A DNA stretch of 8,349 nt, taken from Succinatimonas sp. UBA6849 (GTDB lineage Bacteria > Pseudomonadota > Gammaproteobacteria > Enterobacterales > Succinivibrionaceae). The stretch lies in the NCBI GenBank assembly GCA_002449335.1, contig DKDL01000034.1, forward strand, positions 1 to 8,349, read 5' to 3'. The notes under the pieces are model-generated. The model searched no databases. It saw only the letters and a list, made by a program, of their open reading frames with translations, and was not told where the DNA came from. Position 1 is the first letter of the stretch, and each line of letters starts with the position of its first letter. Below are positions 5,958 to 8,349 of this stretch, in pieces. Made by a program: the position numbers and the translations under genes.

Positions 5958-7116
5958 GCAGAAATACAATTTTGATGAAATCATAGAAAGAAAGGGCACA
6001 TATAGTTACAAATGGGATCTTATGAAAGATCCTGAGGTATTACCTTTATGGGTAGCTGATATGGATTTTAAAGCAGCACCTGCTATTTATGAGGCTGTAA
6101 ATAAGTTAGCGAAGCAAGGCTGTTACGGCTACGGTGTTGCTACCAAAGAATACTATGATGCCATTATCAAGTTCCATCAAAGACATTATGGTCAGCATGT
6201 AGAAAAAGAGTGGATCTCAATTTCTACAGCGATTGTTCCTGCTCTAACTGCAATTTTACAGGCATTGTCTTTACCTGGTGATGAGGTAATTTTACAGACA
6301 CCAGCATACAACTGTTTCTTTGGTTGTATTAAAAACACTGGTTGCGTTTTAGCTGAGAATAAACTTATCTATAAAGACGGAAAGTTCTCTTTAGATTTAG
6401 ATAATTTAGAAGAGCTTGCAAGTCATGAGAAAGCAAGATTCTTACTTTTATGTAATCCACATAATCCATCAGGCAGATTATGGACAAAAGAAGAGTTACT
6501 CTCAATTATTGCTATAGCTAAAAAGCATGACCTCATTGTAATTTCTGATGAAATTCATTGTGACATCAGACCTAATGTTTCTGTTTTCCATGCACTTACA
6601 ACCTTAGATGAGAGCTTCAACGATAGAATCATTACCATGAGATCTGGCAGTAAGACTTTTAATATTGCAGGTCTTAAAAATGCCTATGTCTTTACTCAGA
6701 ATCAGGAGTTCCACAATCGCATCGACAGACAGTTTAATATCAATGAAATCAACGATCTGCCTCCATTTGGTATTGCAGCAACAGTTGCAGCCTACAATGA
6801 ATGCGATGACTGGATTGTAGAACTAAACGACTATATTCAGGATAACTACAAGCTATTAGTAAAGTTCTTTAAAGAGAACTTCCCTGAGGTTAAGGTAGCT
6901 TCCTTAGAGAGTACCTATTTAGCTTGGGTAGATTGCTCATGCTTTAAGATGAGTGGTACAGAGCTTAAGAACACTCTTTTAAAGAAAGGAAAGCTCTATG
7001 TAAATGATTGTGAGATGTATATGTCACCATATCCAAGTTTCTTAAGAATAAATCTAGGTTGTCCTAGAGCTTATTTAGAAGAGGCTTTAAAGAGATTTAA
7101 GAAAGCTTTAGGTTAG
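5950..7116 (+). CDS. MalY/PatB family PLP-dependent C-S lyase (aminotransferase fold I)
   Basis: A 388-aa, usual-length member of the MalY/PatB group, cytosolic fold-type I PLP enzymes that cleave cystathionine or cysteine S-conjugates to thiol (or homocysteine), pyruvate and ammonia. Seen are PLWVADMDF (32-40), PAY at 118-120 (aromatic stacking on PLP), NPHNPSGR (169-176), SDEIH (199-203, Asp200 to the pyridine N) and SGSKTFNIAGL (232-242) with Schiff-base Lys235. The carboxylate-binding Arg is R366 in FLRINLGCPR. The glycine-rich loop usually before that motif is replaced by NDCEMYMSPYPS (352-363), which may alter substrate entry. The start ATG overlaps the DUF3737 stop (ATGGCTGA) and has GAAGAAGG at 5937-5944, 5 nt upstream. 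It is the last gene of the block. Physiological substrate is unknown. No clear terminator follows in the 41 nt before the convergent gene. Confidence 0.92.
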   Translation: MAEQKYNFDEIIERKGTYSYKWDLMKDPEVLPLWVADMDFKAAPAIYEAVNKLAKQGCYGYGVATKEYYDAIIKFHQRHYGQHVEKEWISISTAIVPALTAILQALSLPGDEVILQTPAYNCFFGCIKNTGCVLAENKLIYKDGKFSLDLDNLEELASHEKARFLLLCNPHNPSGRLWTKEELLSIIAIAKKHDLIVISDEIHCDIRPNVSVFHALTTLDESFNDRIITMRSGSKTFNIAGLKNAYVFTQNQEFHNRIDRQFNINEINDLPPFGIAATVAAYNECDDWIVELNDYIQDNYKLLVKFFKENFPEVKVASLESTYLAWVDCSCFKMSGTELKNTLLKKGKLYVNDCEMYMSPYPSFLRINLGCPRAYLEEALKRFKKALG

Positions 7117-7157
7117 AGGATCGAGATAATAAGCTCACAATAAACAAAATCTCTCAA

Positions 7158-7679
7158 TTAGACAGTAGCAGAAATCTTACTTTGTAATCTGCTGCTGTTG
7201 ATCTCATCGAGAATATCAAATCCATCACCTGTCTCATGGATTTTTTCGTAGGTTAAAGCCTCACCTTTCATCTGACGACGAAGTTTCTCCTGCTTTAGTG
7301 GAGTTAATTCAGCAAAGACTTCAGGTGAATATGTTCTTTCAAAAGGAACTAATGGTTCTGCTCTTAAGCACTCGCTTAAGAAAACTTGAGTCATACCATT
7401 ATTTGCAAATTGTTCAGTAATTGCCTGTGCTCTGTCAAAATCAGAAGATTCAGCATATTTTTTCTGCTCAGGTAACAGGTTAAATTTCTTTCTTAAATCC
7501 TCTTCTTTTAATTTTGATTCTGAAGTTGAAAATTCTGGATTGTCAGTAACGTCATGAGATAACATAGCTAATAGCAGAGCAAAGTCAGCATGATCTGAAG
7601 TCTGAATATCCTGATTCAGACGAGAACCTAGCTGCAGTTCATCTACTAAAAGTTGATTTCTGATCTCATGAGTAAGCAT
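7158..7679 (-). CDS. Conserved hypothetical protein, resembles VC2046/SO_2500 family
   Basis: A 173-aa acidic, probably mostly helical cytosolic protein with no signal peptide, membrane segment or catalytic motif that I can name. The N-terminal block DELQLGSRLNQDIQTSDHAD (13-32) continuing into FALLLAMLSHDV (33-44) resembles the conserved core of a gammaproteobacterial family annotated VC2046/SO_2500, as I recall it. No function is established. The start is supported by AGGAG (7688-7692 on the minus strand), 8 nt upstream. A sigma-28-type promoter lies directly upstream at 7710-7735, and a flagellin gene on the same strand precedes it, separated by a terminator. The gene is thus predicted to be a monocistronic member of the late flagellar regulon. 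It converges with the PLP lyase gene, with 41 nt between stops and no strong terminator. The ORF is convincing, the family name less so. Confidence 0.75.
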   Translation of the reverse strand: MLTHEIRNQLLVDELQLGSRLNQDIQTSDHADFALLLAMLSHDVTDNPEFSTSESKLKEEDLRKKFNLLPEQKKYAESSDFDRAQAITEQFANNGMTQVFLSECLRAEPLVPFERTYSPEVFAELTPLKQEKLRRQMKGEALTYEKIHETGDGFDILDEINSSRLQSKISATV

Positions 7680-7709
7680 GAAACGATCTCCTAATTACCT
7701 TACATATTC

Positions 7710-7735
7710 TTATCGGCAAAATTAGAAAATCTTTA
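7710..7735 (-). promoter_or_regulatory. Sigma-28 (FliA) promoter of the hypothetical gene
   Basis: On the minus strand TAAAGATT (7735-7728, 7 of 8 to the enterobacterial FliA -35 TAAAGTTT) is followed after 10 nt by GCCGATAA (7717-7710), a perfect FliA -10. The canonical spacer is 11 nt, so this is one short. Initiation near 7703 would give a leader of about 24 nt containing the AGGAG site. The match is far better than expected by chance, and the flagellin neighbour makes it credible. Confidence 0.75.
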
Positions 7736-7753
7736 AGTAATATTTTGAAAAAT

Positions 7754-7796
7754 AAAGAAAAAAGAAAACCTCAGATGTAAACACAGCTGAGGCTTT
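7754..7796 (-). terminator. Intrinsic terminator of the flagellin gene
   Basis: On the minus strand a CCTCAG/CTGAGG stem (7792-7787 with 7774-7769), extended by G-U and A-U pairs, encloses a 12-nt loop. It runs into UUUU-C-UUUUUU-C-UUU (7768-7754). It lies about 55 nt beyond the flagellin stop and before the sigma-28 promoter, separating the two transcripts. Confidence 0.85.
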
Positions 7797-7800
7797 GATA

Positions 7801-7841
7801 CTAATCCCAACCCCTGCAGGAGGAGATGGGATTGGGACTAG
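7801..7841 (-). repeat. Inverted repeat in the flagellin 3' UTR
   Basis: In the flagellin mRNA sense, CUAGUCCCAA (7841-7832) can pair over 10 positions (one G-U) with UUGGGAUUAG (7810-7801). The interior holds CUCC-UGCA-GGGG, which can form a second short stem, and a pyrimidine-rich UCUCCUCCU. An alternative pairing, AAUCCCA with UGGGAUU, competes with the outer stem. It lies between the flagellin stop and its terminator, so it is a structured 3' UTR and not coding. Confidence 0.6.
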
Positions 7842-7850
7842 ATGCTTTAA

Positions 7851-8349
7851 TTAACCTAACAGACTTAAAGCAATCTGTGGACGGCTGTTAGCCTGAGTTA
7901 ACATTGAGGTTGCAGCCTGCTGAATGATGTTCTGCTGTGATAAGTTTGCAGCTTCTTCAGCGTAGTCAGTATCACGAATTCTTGAACGTGCGTCTGACTC
8001 ATTCTCAGCGATGTTAGACTGGTTAGAGATTGTTGACTCTAAACGGTTCTGAACAGCACCGAACTCACCACGCTTCTTATCAACATAGCCAATGTAGCTA
8101 TCGATATCTGCTAATACTGACTGTGCCTTTGATGCTGTTGATACGTCGAAGGTCTTGCCTCTGCCATCAGCATCATCAACTAAGGCACCTTTGTCAGTAC
8201 CACCATGAGCGCCTTTCATCTGCTCAATTGAGAAACCTGATGATAAGCTTACTGAAGTGGTATCATTTGCATTTGAACCAACCTGGAATGAAATCTTACC
8301 ATCTGCACCTACTAAGCCCTTGCCCTTGCCTGATAAGATTTCCTGCTTA
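7851..8349 (-). CDS. fliC: Flagellin, C-terminal part (gene continues beyond the window)
   Basis: Flagellin is the subunit polymerised into the extracellular flagellar filament after export by the flagellar type III apparatus. Only the last 165 residues are in the window; the frame stays open to the right edge, so the Met codon at 8219 is internal. The left part reads FQVGSNAND, the conserved D1 entry motif near the end of the variable region. The right part has the D1/D0 helices: RGEFGAVQNRLESTISNQ, then the DTDYAEEAANLS hallmark, then QQAATSMLTQANSRPQIALSLLG at the C terminus. Codon use looks more optimised than in the neighbours, as expected for an abundant protein. Its promoter and start lie outside the window. 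A structured 3' UTR and strong terminator follow. I cannot tell whether it is the only flagellin of the genome. Confidence 0.97.
   Translation of the reverse strand, partial: KQEILSGKGKGLVGADGKISFQVGSNANDTTSVSLSSGFSIEQMKGAHGGTDKGALVDDADGRGKTFDVSTASKAQSVLADIDSYIGYVDKKRGEFGAVQNRLESTISNQSNIAENESDARSRIRDTDYAEEAANLSQQNIIQQAATSMLTQANSRPQIALSLLG

Noticed and set aside
7123..7153. GAGAT/ATCTC pairing between the PLP lyase and the hypothetical gene
   Set aside because: Only 5 bp with a 21-nt loop and no U tract, so not a credible terminator.
3620..7752. 14-bp identity AATATTTTGAAAAA at 3620-3633 and 7739-7752
   Set aside because: Pure A/T runs around a single G in an AT-rich genome; one such match in 8 kb is about what chance gives.

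Overview
The window reads as chromosomal DNA of a low-GC, flagellated, probably anaerobic gammaproteobacterium. Three genes look gammaproteobacterial: an E. coli-like MTA/SAH nucleosidase followed by a CobD/CbiB-related membrane protein (a pairing I recall from Vibrio), an SmrA-type Smr protein, and a hypothetical protein resembling the VC2046/SO_2500 family. The AT-rich codon use and the mix with gut-Firmicutes-like genes (DUF3737, MalY/PatB lyase, butanol-dehydrogenase-type ADH) would suit Succinivibrionaceae. That placement is inference, not proof.

Layout: 1-60 is an intrinsic terminator of an upstream gene outside the window. 99-1848 is a promoter followed by mtnN and the CbiB-like gene, 8 nt apart. 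1932-2567 is the Smr gene, ending in a bidirectional terminator shared with the convergent regulator. 2667-3539 (-) is an AraC/YqhC-type regulator, divergent across about 260 bp from a three-gene block (3798-7116): iron-containing alcohol dehydrogenase, DUF3737 beta-helix protein and MalY/PatB-type PLP lyase. The last two overlap by 8 nt. The intergenic region carries repeated GTTTAT-cored sites, and a strong hairpin sits just in front of the DUF3737 start. 7158-7679 (-) is the hypothetical protein, preceded by a near-perfect sigma-28 (FliA) promoter. 7754-8349 (-) is the 3' part of a flagellin gene with a structured 3' UTR and terminator.

How the genes may work together: the regulator and dehydrogenase reproduce the divergent yqhC/yqhD arrangement of E. 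coli, which senses and removes reactive aldehydes. Here the module is extended by DUF3737 and a C-S lyase, giving a candidate aldehyde/sulfur-metabolism operon that I do not recognise as characterised. Separately, the sigma-28 promoter ties an uncharacterised gammaproteobacterial protein to the late flagellar regulon. I see no CRISPR array, tRNA, rRNA, insertion sequence or prophage gene.
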